A stretch of 64,000 nt of DNA. Source: Odontesthes bonariensis (taxonomy: Eukaryota > Chordata > Actinopteri > Atheriniformes > Atherinopsidae). The notes under the pieces are model-generated. The model was not told where the DNA came from and made no database searches. It saw only the letters and a program-made list of their open reading frames with translations. Shown here in pieces: positions 50,101-60,740 of the stretch; the first letter of the stretch is position 1, and the number at the start of each line of letters is the position of its first letter. The DNA is taken from positions 26,000,227 to 26,064,226 of the forward strand of contig NC_134515.1 in assembly GCF_027942865.1 (NCBI RefSeq), read 5' to 3'. The position numbers were made by a program, and so were the translations under genes.

Positions 50101-53100
50101 TAGTCATGAAAATAAAGAAAACTCTTTGAATGAGAAGGTGTGTCCAAACTTTTGGTCTGTACTGTATATACATATTTGAAGCTATGCAAAGTTAGGTGTC
50201 CCACGATGACGAAGTACTGTGACTATGCCCCAGCTCAGTTCAATGATCAGTCTATTCTTTCATTTTTCAATATTTTTTCCCAACAAAATAAGAAAAAGGA
50301 ACGTTAAGAACAGTGCTGCTGAGCTGGCAAAAGCAAAACTTCTGAAGAGGTCTTCTTTATTTATGCTGATCCTCCTTTCCATGAAACAGCTGCTTACACA
50401 CTTCTGCAATCATCATTCCACCAATACTCCTTAATCTAATTCCACTTGGAAATGAACAGAGATATTGGACTATTTCCTCTCATCGTCAAATAACCGAGTA
50501 CATTCTTTTTTTGGTCATTTTGTTTTATTGTGTTCTCTCTACCCACGTTTGTGAGAAATCTTTTACAAGCAGCACTGTATATGCTGGCGTTCTGTGACTG
50601 TAGGAGTGGAAGCTTTTCAGCAGGTGCGCGACTGTGCGCACCCACTGGGTCTGGAGGACAGGATTGTGTTCATTTGTGTGGTTACGAACAAAAACAGTTG
50701 ATGTGATTAACGACCAAAAAAAACAAACAAAAAAAAAAAACACCCACAACCGGGAGTGTTTCAGCTCCTCAGTAAAAGAGGTGGAAAGCAGACACGGCTG
50801 CGATTACAAAGAAGAGGCCTATAGAAAAGGACGAAAAAATAAACAGCCATACCCAACAGCTAAGGGTGGAAATATTTCCACTATTCATATTACTTATGCA
50901 GCGTTTAAGGCTTGAATGCACCCACATCCCAAACTGTAATGCCCCCGTACAACCAGCAGGACGAAAACTAGAGGCAGAGATGAGAGCCTTTCTAAATGAT
51001 AACACTGATTTTGAAACTATTACCATACCTTAAAGTGGTCTGTTTAGATTTTAAAAAAGTGCATTTGTCCATAAATGATACCCCATAACAGCTAAACTAG
51101 TCGACTTGTCCTGAAGGCTAAAGTTTATCATTTGGGGGGGTAGAATATAGACGCCGATCTGGGTAGTAAGCATAAATTTGTGGGAAGAAGAATCAGAAGC
51201 ATCGAGTCTGGAACCCTCGTGAAACAGGGTTTTAAAGCTCTCCGATTAACGGAATTAATTCAACTCACGTCCAAAAAAAAAAAAAAAAAACGAAAATTAA
51301 GTCATCATTTTACACTGGATTCTACCCAAACTATAAAACTAACAATGTGCCTCCCTTTATTAAATAAGCAGCAGCTTTTGAATAGCGCTGACCTTTCACA
51401 TCAAAGCCTCAGCGCGACTGGAGAGCACGTATTTCCCCAGAGCGACTAAAATGTTCCTAACGACATGGTGATCTTTACGGAATCTTTTTTTGTGCTATTC
51501 AAACAATGGATCGTCGCTGTGAGACGGCTCGTCGAGTTCCGTTTCGGTTCGTGCCTCGCTCAACTTGTTGCCCGCCAAGTTTACTGAAGCAAAGACGTAA
51601 ACGTGAGACAATGAGCGGAATCTTCCGCTTGCTCAACGCGAAAGTTATACGAGCTACAAAGCATTGCATGTCATGTGTCAGTCAAGTGTAAGGCCTAAGT
51701 AACAGAGCCCGTGAGTGTCATTTCTGTCTATCAGAAACAGTTTGGAAAAATATTCATATGAGCCTCTTTAAAAACCTTATGTGTTGTCTATGGATCAATG
51801 GAGGGTGAAAGTGTTTATGTAATCTACACACACACACACACACATATATATCTATATATAGATATATATGGTAAGCATTTTAAATACAGAACAATTTATT
51901 TGGCCTATTAGTTCCAAAGTTGAATATTTCCAGTGACTTGTTTTTTCTATGAACTGCAACTTTGAGAAATGAGGTAATTCGTAGAATTAAGTAAAACACA
52001 TATTCCTAATGGATCCAGTCTGTTTCATCTTTCATCGCTCAGACAGTCAGAGAGGGGGGCCAGACCTTTAAAAATGTGAAAAATACTGGGAATATTAGCA
52101 GTAGAAGTAGTAGTTCTGTTTGGTTGTATTGTTTCCTAATGGCCAGTAGAGGGTGCTTGTGTTTTACAATAAACTCGCTTATGACACACAGTTTGCAGAG
52201 GACCATGACACGCAAACTGAAGACAACATGTGGGGGAGATAAACGAGCGCTGCAGCTTAAGATGCAACAATTTCCTGGAATGGAGAGATCCAAGAGGACA
52301 ATAAGTTCAGTTTACCATTATTGGCCAAAAAAAAAAAGAAAAAAGAAAGAAAAAAAAAGCCCTGTTAGGTTCCCAGAACTAAAATTTGACACCTTCCAGT
52401 ACATGTACACTGACCTGCCGTAGAATAAACACTAACACTCGTCAACAGGGATCACATGCCTTTCCCATGACAGCTCCACTCTATGATGTGGTCACGCTGC
52501 ACTCTAACTGAACTCAGAGAAGTCGAAGTTTACACTCTTAAAGGGATGCAATGCGCTGCATGAGTGCGTCCCGTATGGATTCAGTGAAACAGTTTGTACC
52601 TCTGCCTTGTAAAACTGGTATTTGAGATTCATGTGACACAATGGAAGCTGTTGATGTGTGGGCGCATCTGTTTGCAAACCAATGGCAGAGCGCAAAACCG
52701 TTTCAGAGGCCATGGGTGTCGGAGCCAGCAGGGCCGAGCAGTGTCAACGTAAAATCAGTCTGAGCGCTGAGACTGAAACCGTTACCCTGTTTTAAGACGG
52801 TTGAGAAGAACGAGCGACACACAGCCTCACTCGCAGACCGTCTAATGTCGTTCGCCCGATGCAATTCATGCCTTTGCCAACACTATCGAACTCACGCAAT
52901 CATCTACAGCAAAAAAAAAAAAAAAAACTATTAGTTAAAGGCTTCTCCACTCAGAGTAACACTTCATTTAAACAGATGGGGGTAATAAGACTGGATAAAG
53001 ACAGTCAAGACACAGGTCACATTCAACAAAGGCCTTATTCCATTTCTTTTTTCCTAGTTTTACCTACAAAAACGTGTGAGAGCGGCACATTCTTCATCAA

Positions 53101-56100
53101 CTAAGCCAGTGTGTTCCAACGGTGGACTTAATTCTGCAATGGTGCCTCCCGCTCGTCTTTTGTGTACTCCTTTGGGAAGGAAATATAAGCTTTCGTGTTT
53201 TGGATGCTTCTCTCTACTGAGTAATAAACTTGGGTCAGAGCTTTCATGGGATACTATGAATGAATGCCATCAAAGCTAAGGTCACACTTTAACCTACAAC
53301 ATCCGACTAACAGTGCTAATTATCGAACAGCATATCAGATGGTGTCAATCAGTAGATCGTATAGGTGGAAGTGCGTGCTGCTGTTTTCGAAGCAATTTAT
53401 TTGGCAATCTGTAGAAGCAATGAAACATTTCGGAACTGATCCCTTTCGAATTAAACCTTTCCGACACCTTTGTTGATTAGGATCATCTATCCGAGGGAAC
53501 CTTTGGACATCAACAAAGCTGAGTTATATGTAATTACACTATTTATGCACATGTAAATGCTTAAGATGAGCTCAATGCTGAAGATTTTTTTAACTTTTAA
53601 CATTTATTTCTTGCCCAGAGTTGTTTAAGACTATCATAGTTAAAAGCTCAAATGAACTTGGTACTGTTTAACCTATATGATGCTCGGATAAGAAAACATG
53701 TCAAAGGATTTTCTATATTCTTTGGACCCTGGAGAAATCATACCAATCAAAGTGACAAATGTACCTCAAAAAAAAAAAAAAAAAATACAAAGGAATATCT
53801 GCATGTTTGCTGTTGACTTTTTATGGCAAGTTTATCATTTCCACTTTCCTCTTTTTCAGGTTTAAAGTTTAGTTATGAATTTAAAGATGCGTGAATAAGC
53901 ACTTATCTCATTTTCAGGGGGCTTCGTCATGTGTTAAGTCTCAGATTATGTCAATTTAGATGGTAATGTGGGATCTGATAAGTGGCCATCAGCTTTTGTG
54001 AATGACAACGTGCTTTGGAGAGGAAACAGCACTGAGGTCTGGGAGTTTAATCGCTTTCAGCTATATCGTATTCTGTCACAATTACAAGGTGGATGATGAT
54101 AAGAATGACAGACCCCTCGACATCTCTCCCAGTATGCTCGCTCTGAAACACTAAATGAAAAATGAACACGGGATCCACTGGCCACGTGCATCTACTACAT
54201 TCTCAGTTTACCCAGAGTGCTGAAAATGTGTTGTTCCGTTCACTGTGGGCACAGAGGAGGTCGACCCACACACTGTAGGGTTTTAGAGAGCAAAAGATAC
54301 AATTCAATGCTTCATGGAATGTACAAGCAAAAATAGACCATGCTGGTTAATGCACACAAAGAATAAAGCAAAACCCAGTCCTTCTGTTGCTATTAATTGC
54401 ACAAAGGAAGCGATCGGACTTTGTGCTCTGACTGAAGATACAACATCATTTTCCTTTGTTGGGCGAGTTATTTGAAAAGCACAGGTTATGACTCAACACG
54501 GCCATTTGGAATATTTTAGAGTAAGACATTTGGAACTTTGCTTTTAACTACACCTCATTTTTCCTGATGTATATACTGATGGAAAAGGAACGCGTTACAG
54601 CAAGTACGGCCAATAGTAATGGTCTGGATCCTAGTGAAACTTGGTTTTTGATCTTGGGATATTCAACCAGCAGACTCTCTTTGCACAATGAACACCAAAA
54701 CTTAGGATTACTGGGAATGCTTTGACACCGCCACTCAGCAGGCCGCACTCAGCTGTCGTGGTCACAACTGTGCCGAAGGGGGGGGGGGGGGGGGGGGGGA
54801 ATGGACCTGGAGTGAAGATGTTGTCTCAGTCCGTCTTATCCCCCGATGCCGTCCCCCCCGAGACGTGACCACTGCCTGCCAGGAGCCAGCTGCTTTGTCA
54901 GGACCTTCTGCGGAAATGTGTCAGCACCTCACAGCTGCACACTCGGAGGCTCAGCAGCTCAATGAGGCGTCAAGAAGACGGTGGATGAACCTGGTGGCCA
55001 CGCTGGTTCTGACGGGACTGCCGCTCAACGGGTGTTCTCTACTGGGCTTCCCTGTTGTTTTGTTTTCGTTATGCTATTGTGGTGTTAGGATTTCTTTTTG
55101 CCATCAGTATATATCTCTAACATTTAGGAATGTAGATCCACCAACTCGTTGTTACCTTCTATCAGTCTTCTACGTACGAGATCTTTCAGAATGGAATGTG
55201 ACGTCACAATAAGAAACTTGCTTCGGGACTGTCTATGTTTTAAAAAGTCAGCTCACCCAGAGCTGTAGATGCAACTCGCCACGTGATGTTTTAATATGAA
55301 ACTTCTACTGCCGCCCCAATATGAAAGAAGTGAATCACATTAGATCACTGCTGGGTGGGGACTGTTTCCCATGAATTCAGAGCAGCCTTCCCACAGGGTG
55401 CGTAAGCTTGTCTCAAGAAACCTTGACACTGAAAAACACTGTTGCGTTTCATTCGTGCCATAATGCCTTTAACACACACAAACTGATCCGATTCGCCAAA
55501 TCTGTATCGGTATGAAGTGGCAGCAGGAAGATTTCAGGGGCAAGTCTGGTGTTTGATTTGGAACAGAATTAAAAGACACTATGTGAATTCAGCGGGCCTT
55601 CGGAAGAATAGATTTTGAGATTTGATTTGGTCCTCAGGGAGCGAGTTTCAAGCTGGATTATTAAATTACAATGCACCTTCCAATCTGCAACCTGCATCTA
55701 CTAACACGTTTGATAGGTTTATTTTTTTTTTTTAAAGATATTTTTAAAGAAATGCTTCTCCTGGGGTTCACTCAATTAAAACTGAACATCACACATGACT
55801 AAGTGTTTTAGTATTGCAGGTGGCTGTGCTCCTCGTGATCCTGGCATCTTTTACCTCGAACTATTACTTCGTACTGCTCATCTGTGTCTGGAGACCTCCT
55901 GTAAGTTGTGTGCACCTTTGAGTAAGTTAGTTTAGAGTGTTTAAACGTGTTTTGAAAGTAATTATAAGGGCGAGGAAAAGAACAGTGATCAGAGGAAACC
56001 TCAGAAATGATTCGTGTCAAACACACTTGTATTTACTCTTGTATGCGTGTGTGTGAACATATGAAGAAATAAAGATGCATATTAGAGTGTGTGAGCAGAA

Positions 56101-59100
56101 ACAAAGGACGTGGGGACACAACTACAGGGTTGCATCTTGGTCATTGATCTAGGATAAAGGGTTTTTTTCAGCTCTGGTTTGAATGCCATGTGTTGAACTG
56201 GAAATTCTCTTCACTGACATCAGGGTGAAGACTCTCCCAGAAGCTCAGAGGGATGGAGCTTTTGGCTGATGGTGACAAACAGATACTTTGTGACAACATT
56301 TCTATCAGTGAGCTCCAGGTGGGACCTCTGCGCCGACAAATCAACTTCTCCTCTTCGTCTTCCTTCATACCCACCGCCCAGTCCCTAGTCATCCCTATTC
56401 AGTCAGTTTCCTGTCCAACCCGATACCTCTGGATCAGCTTGTAAGTAAGTGTTTGTGTGTTGTGTATCATTGGGGAGGGCAACATTTGACACCTTAGAAG
56501 TTGTTAAAAGACGACAAACTGTTATAGCTCTGTGTATGTAATGAAATGCTTTTTCGTGGGTTATTTTGTGATTATCTGGAACACAGCTCAGGTTGTCTGG
56601 ACTGCAACTTGCCATAAAGTAAGCCAGCATGTTGGCGCCTGTTTGGCGGCATGAACAGAGTTTTTCTCTGCAGGAACGAGCAACTCTGCAAAAAAAACAA
56701 AGCAGTCTGGGCACTCAGACATTTTACAAAACCGCTGTAGTCGATGGCGCTGAGGAGCAGTGTGGTGGCGGACTAAATTTAGTTTCCGTCATACTGAGAA
56801 ATGTCAATCATTTTAACCTTGGAAAAGCTAATTGAAATAAAGAGGGTTTTTGGGGCACCAGGGCTGCACAGAGGCTTCATAGCAGCAGGCGTGGGTTCGA
56901 GTCCAAATCCCAAGTCCTGACCCGTGGACATTTGCTGCATATCAGCCCCCCTACCCCTTCTGCTCTTTTTATCCACTGACCAATAAAGAAAAAGGGGAGC
57001 AGAGATAAAAGGGGTAGGGGGTACAGGCTCTCTGACAGCAGCAAGACAACAAGCATCATCACTGTGCTTAATGTTAGGCCAACTTCACTCTGTTATTCCT
57101 TTTATAAATGGTAATTGTCAGTCAAGAATCTTCTGTGGGCTATATTTAACTTTACGTTGAAGAGGTTGCCTGTCCCGCATTAAAGCAAGATCTGATTTAA
57201 TAACTACTGCAGGTTAAAAAAACATTTTTTTTTTAAAATTTGCATGGAGTATGAAGTCTGTGATAGCGTGCGGAATGTAGAGTGTAAGTATTATTCCGAC
57301 AATGAGTGTGAATAAAGATTTTCTGAGATTAGTTTATGGCCATTGAAGGCGTTTGTAAGCCCTTTGTATGCAGCGCGAGGCTTGTATTTCTGCAGTGGCC
57401 TGGAAGGTATTTCAAAGAAAAAAAATAGTAAAAATGAGCCAGATAAACCAGCAGTTTGACCAACAACAACAAAAAAAAGAAGAGTTCCATGATAAGGTCG
57501 TGTGTCCACACATCTGTGCGGAAAGCTTTTGTGAATCTGGTCTTTAAACAAACTGTAACAAGTCGTGGTTAAAAATGTTGATACGGTTAAGGAATCTGCA
57601 TGTGTGAGCACATTCATGTTGAGTCTGAGCAGTCCCGTTTTCCAGCGCAGTTTGTGTTGAAAAAAGGACCCAAAATCTTAAAGAGGTGAAGCTCTCCGGC
57701 TGCTAAGAAAGGCTTCCAACCTGTGTTCGCCGTTCAGTTATTCAGTGACTGCCATGTGTGTGATATCTGGTGAAGAAATGTCTCAACATATGGATACTAA
57801 ATGCAGCAAAGCAACCCCTCTCCCGGCACAACTGTTCCCCACACGCTCGGTGTGTGTTATCTTGGAGTTTCCAGGTAATACTGCTTTAAATTAACTTGTT
57901 TACTTCGTGCCAGAAACCTGATTTGTCAAGACAAGTTTCAGCCCAGCGTTTTGGACATGAGGATTAAATAGAGCAACTATAAAAGTGATCATACTTACCA
58001 TCTGTTGACCCCTGCAACTTATCACTCATCCCAGAGAGAATGTGTAGGTGTACAAGTGTTTGTGTGCTTGTGTATAATTGCTTTAGGTAGTGTAACGATT
58101 CAAAGGGGGGGGGGGGCCAAATCTGCGATACCCAAAAAGACACTGTAAATTACGCATAAACTGCTCGAATGTGTACGAGTATTAAATGGTACATACATGT
58201 GGTGTTTAAGTTAGATGACGGTATGGATGTGGACTGAACTTCTGTGAGACTGGGGTCGCAGGCTACAGAACATGCAGCCACCTCCTGCTCCCCATCGTCC
58301 GCCATCATCTCCTCTTCATCTGCATCATCCAAAGCCTTTGCTGCCAATCTTTTAGACACCCGACCCGCCCTCTGAGCCTGCGATGGGAATTTGTAAACGT
58401 ATCAAAAGTAAATATATCTCAGCGACACTGAATATGTAGATTTACACACACACTATGCAAAAGCACCGTACAGAGAAATAAGTTGGCAACACACTTCATT
58501 CCTCACAGTCTGCTTGTTTCCTCTTACCTTTGCAGCGGGTCTGGCTGTTGCAGCTTTTCTCTGTGCCCGTCCTTTGGACTTGGACACCTTAGGCCCAGAG
58601 AGTGTCTTCATAGTTACAGCAGCGTGCTGAAGGATGCAGTCGGTACCGCAGTACACAGAATCTGGCAGCGCTTGTTTCCAGCAGCCAGGCCCAGTGCACA
58701 ACGGCAGAGAGCTGTCCGTCTCCATCTCAGCTTCAGCTTGGTGTTCAGCTTCAGCCTCAGGTTCAGCCTCAGTCCTCGTCACCAGAGCCTGCCCTTCCTG
58801 CTCCTCCTCCACAACCACCACAGTCTCCTGAAAACACATTCTTATCACCCACAGAACAGGCTTCCTTCGAGAAAATCAGTCAGTGACTGATAAAATGATT
58901 ACACTGCTGATGAAATACCGCACATGCCGTCACACTGTACTCAGCAAAATGTTTAAGCTTAAAGTAAATGCTAAAGCAAACAAGTTATTTTTGTTGTAAC
59001 TGAACCCTGAGAGCTATCTCAGGATGACTAACAATCCAAATGAAATCCAAACCTTGAGGGCTTGCTGCTCCTCTTGCCTCACCCCTTCGTCACAGGGAGG

Positions 59101-60729
59101 ACTTAGTGTCAAGCATTCTGGAAAGCTAAGCGCTGGGTCTGCCAGAGGATGAGACTCAAACTCGAGCTGGCTCTGCTTCTGTGTAGTGCAGGGCGGACAC
59201 GTGTACCGGTGCCCCTTCCTCTCCATCTTCCGGCCTTGTGTTTCACTTACACCGACACAATCTCCATGGAACCACACCTGGCAACTGCCACAGCAGATCA
59301 TGAACCTAAAACAAGTAGTGATCAGGAAATGAAACTAACACATGGTTCAGGTATGCAAACCTCTCAGCCCAAGAGATTCAGTTACCAGAAACGAGCATGT
59401 ACCTCTTATCTTGTTTCTGGCGGCAGATGCAGTGCAAGGCGTTGGAGTCACATCGCTCGGTGTCTGACACGCTTGGATGCGCTTCCATAACCTCGTTTTC
59501 TTTCTTCCCCTCCTCTTCCTCCATTTCTTCAGGTGCATCGTCATACTGGCCATGAGTTACAGCAGTGGTCTGGCTTAAATCGCCGTCTAAGATTATGCAA
59601 TCTGAACTTAACTGCTGAGGAGGACTCAGGGTGACATCAAAGTGGGCCGGCGACACCTCCAGTCCAGGAGGGCTGTGTGGAGCATTTTCTTTTTCCTCCT
59701 CTTGTAAATGTTGCTGTTCGGTTGCACTAACTAGGATCACGTCGTCATTACTGTCCTCATCGTCTGCAATAACTCCCTGAAGCTCCACCGCCCTGCCCCT
59801 CCCTCTTCCCCTACCTTTACCTTTGCCTTTACCTCTTCCTCTGCCTCTCCCCCTTCCTCTGGATTTTCCTCTTCCACCTTTCCCCCCTCGAGCCCTCGAG
59901 TTTCCCTGCCTGCCACTGGAGGCCAGCTGCTCCTTAATCTGTAACAGAGTCATTTCATCACTGTCATCCTCTTGACTAGAGATCAATACCATATCATGGA
60001 TCTCCCCTCCTGCCACGACGTCAGGCACAACTGGCTGTGCAATCTCCATGTCATCCATATTATGGGGCATCTCAGCTACTTCTACGGCCTCTGGAATAGA
60101 AGGCTCAACGGCATTAGTGGCTTCTGAAATGTCAGGGACTGCCAGTGAATCTGACATTGTCATGGGCATGTCCTCCTCCCCCCCAAGCAGGGAGAAGGCA
60201 GTGTGGAAGGCAGACCCAAAATCCTGCCATAGGCTGGGATCAAGGCTCACCCCTACAGAAGCCTCTGAGGCTGGCTTGCTATCCTCTGACACAGGTGAGG
60301 ACGGGGCGGACCACTCGAGGTCATCTAAAACACTCCTAGCTGTTTGAGCAGCTTTCTGTGTGGTGCGGGTCTCCGTAGAAGTCTCAGGCGTCTGGTTGGT
60401 TCTTCGACTCCTGCCTCTTCGAACAAGAGGAGGACTGCGGGTGAGGTCTCCCACTTCTTCCATGAACTCCCTTTTGGCAATGGTCGTCCGTCTGAACCCC
60501 CAGGACTTCCTAACCTGGGACAAGGTCGGCCTAACACCCGACTCTGCTTCCTCTGACTGGCTCTGCTGTTCCACTTTAGAGAAACACAGGCAAAGAGAAT
60601 GAACAATAACAAAACCATTACCTCTTTCGTCTGACAGTCCATTTAGGAAACTCACAGAGCTGTTGTACCTGAGTCATTATCATCATTAATGGCATTGCTA
60701 TTTTCCATTGGGTCCATACTGACATCCAT
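25294..60729 (-). CDS. dido1: death inducer-obliterator 1, long (DIDO3-type) form
   Basis: This is a nuclear chromatin reader: the PHD finger of the family binds H3K4me3, and the TFIIS-like and SPOC domains link to RNA polymerase II elongation and splicing. Coding exons in transcript order: 60729-60669, 60573-59403, 59305-59053, 58827-58528, 58377-58197, 37499-36977, 36729-36570, 36439-36326, 36204-36097, 35927-35771, 35655-35040, 34931-34778, 34663-34574, 34475-34280, 32117-25294. Every junction phase agrees, giving 10,908 nt and 3,635 residues; human DIDO3 is about 2,240. Layout: conserved SWGFRRTTIAKRE near the N-terminus; Arg-Gly/Lys-Gly tract about 250-282; PHD 402-450; CX4CX10CX3C cluster 539-559; TFIIS central domain about 809-921; SPOC about 1225-1362; then the giant last exon. 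One intron is GC-AG. The last exon accounts for the extra length. Confidence 0.95.
26690..28450 (-). repeat. dido1: degenerate GP/RR-rich coding repeat array in dido1
   Basis: Some two dozen diverged copies of a unit of about 20-30 codons, each centred on GPERRGP, GPDRR or GPGPE-like strings alternating with xxFxGP. On the plus strand this appears as recurrent 'aggacctct..tttcaggtcctgg' text. It is in frame throughout, with no stops. Confidence 0.8.
32118..34279 (-). other. dido1: dido1 intron before the giant exon
   Basis: A 2.2-kb intron bounded by the donor ccag/gtgtga and the acceptor tttctcag. No gene seen inside. At about 33127-33240 a fragment (aaccagttcttagctggttcttc ... ctggctctagccccacccctgaacc) resembles hAT-type non-autonomous fish repeats; I cannot see its termini. 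If the donor is not used, translation of the SPOC exon runs on to a stop at 34206. Confidence 0.5.
34280..34931 (-). other. dido1: dido1 SPOC-domain exons, with a GC-AG intron
   Basis: Three exons (34931-34778, 34663-34574, 34475-34280) encode the SPOC domain, with strings such as DILWKGFLNM, VAKFVTKGYLVSG, LPETVWDYVEKLK, ELCVIRFQP and SRRRFGVVAN. The donor after codon AAG of LTK is aag/gcaagt at 34574/34573. The only nearby GT alternative would change the following residues away from the family sequence. Confidence 0.88.
36326..37499 (-). other. dido1: dido1 TFIIS central-domain exons
   Basis: Three exons (37499-36977, 36729-36570, 36439-36326). The first is a Ser/Pro-rich linker ending QVRQSIQRSLTSILFKR. 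The next reads VCDCEDLEMSESEAAKL...IMFNLKDPRNK, and the third GLLYRVVRGEIGPFRLARMS. This is the TFIIS M-domain signature that in the family contacts RNA polymerase II. Confidence 0.92.
38810..39115 (+). mobile_element. 3' tail of a fish non-LTR retroelement ending in (TCTA)n
   Basis: The string gagggaacctcccaaagg, then gattaataaagttgtctatc and a (tcta)n run at about 39094-39114, is the usual 3' end of common teleost LINE/SINE families, whose tails end in 'attaataaagt.tctatctatc'. The body upstream is AT-rich and not identifiable; its start is a guess. Confidence 0.55.
40388..41566 (+). repeat. interspersed repeat with internal duplication of about 330 bp period
   Basis: The stretch starts ctagaaagctgcaagcagctgtgagcag and ends with aataataataatccttac, then gggtccttgcagtttcactgctcggtccc. 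These are ends I recognise from abundant non-coding repeats of teleost genomes. Inside, 40716-40853 and 41046-41181 are diverged copies sharing gaaaaagtttctccatga, ttccccccatgtcttaa and tggccaagtttgaag. No open frame. Confidence 0.65.
47953..49300 (-). mobile_element. piggyBac-like non-autonomous element inside Tc1
   Basis: The insert is flanked by TTAA on both sides (47949-47952, 49301-49304), with matching ends ccctttaggcgcca and, on the other strand, ccctctaaccgcca (11 of 14 identical). TTAA targets and CCC-starting ends mark the piggyBac superfamily. At 1,348 bp it is too short for a full element. The minus strand from 48995 encodes a start resembling a piggyBac-type transposase N-terminus (an L-x-x-L-x-x-DSDSEG acidic stretch), but no catalytic domain follows. 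Confidence 0.85.
48168..48630 (+). repeat. three diverged tandem units inside the piggyBac-like element
   Basis: Units of about 110-190 bp starting near 48168, 48361 and 48516 share '..ggaa.t..gatattga.ttga', 'cattcataa.ga', 'caataaaaca', 'gtggtaaaat' and, in the first two, 'gtaggaaaacacatgc'. They are non-coding. Confidence 0.65.
56845..56995 (+). mobile_element. tRNA-derived SINE
   Basis: The fragment has a B-box-like gtgggttcgagtcc at about 56890-56903, then 'gacccgtggacatttgctgcatatcagcccccctacccctt', and ends near 'ccaataaag'. 'tttgctgcatgtcat.cccc' followed by 'caataaag' is the standard body of a widespread teleost SINE. The A-box region is weak, so it is probably an old copy. Confidence 0.75.
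58197..58827 (-). other. dido1: dido1 Cys-cluster exons
   Basis: Exons 58827-58528 and 58377-58197. The first encodes an acidic Glu/Ala-rich stretch and then C-x4-C-x10-C-x3-C with LPDSVYCGTDCILQHAA, a DIDO-specific module that follows the PHD finger and may bind zinc. It ends in a Lys/Arg-rich segment. The second is acidic (DDADEEEMMADDGEQE). Phases 0 and 1 agree with the neighbours. Confidence 0.88.
59053..59440 (-). other. dido1: dido1 PHD finger
   Basis: It is split over the exon boundary 59403/59305 with phase 2 then 1 (AG/G). The full C4HC3 set is present: C402, C404, C416, C419, H424, C427, C447, C450, with the aromatic pocket residue W422 (VWFHGDCVG). Between the second Cys pair the sequence is C-G-S-C, where the mammalian protein has C-D-R-C. 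Confidence 0.93.
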
Positions 60730-60740
60730 AGGTAGCAACG

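Larger units (their letters stand above)
47268..50164 (+). mobile_element. Tc1-type transposon, interrupted by a piggyBac-like insert
   Basis: The termini are long inverted repeats (cagtacagaccaaaagttt... and its complement, extending over roughly 140 bases with differences) flanked by TA at 47266-47267 and 50165-50166. Without the insert the element is about 1.55 kb, the normal Tc1 length. The inside reads as a Tc1 transposase: the DNA-binding part before 47949 (NPSAVAKTIQRYKETGSHEDRP), then after 49304 the catalytic part with FQQDNDPKHTS and PHSPYLNPIE. Confidence 0.92.
37500..58196 (-). other. dido1: 20.7-kb dido1 intron, repeat-rich
   Basis: The donor is acat/gtatgt at 58197/58196 and the acceptor cctaacag at 37500. 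I find no extra dido1 exon and no nested host gene. Recognised contents are listed separately: a LINE/SINE-like tail near 39.1 kb, an internally duplicated repeat at 40.4-41.6 kb, nested Tc1 and piggyBac elements at 47.3-50.2 kb, and a tRNA-type SINE at 56.8 kb. Also present are C15 at 46309-46323, (CA)n/(TA)n near 51822-51869, G22 at 54778-54799 and G12 at 58105-58116. The other stretches (37.5-38.8, 41.6-47.2, 50.2-54.8, 54.8-56.8, 57.0-58.2 kb) show only short random frames and A/T-rich sequence. Confidence 0.75.

Noticed and set aside
55808-56026. Possible extra dido1 exon in the big intron
   Set aside because: No splice sites in matching phase and no family sequence; the exons on either side already join in phase.
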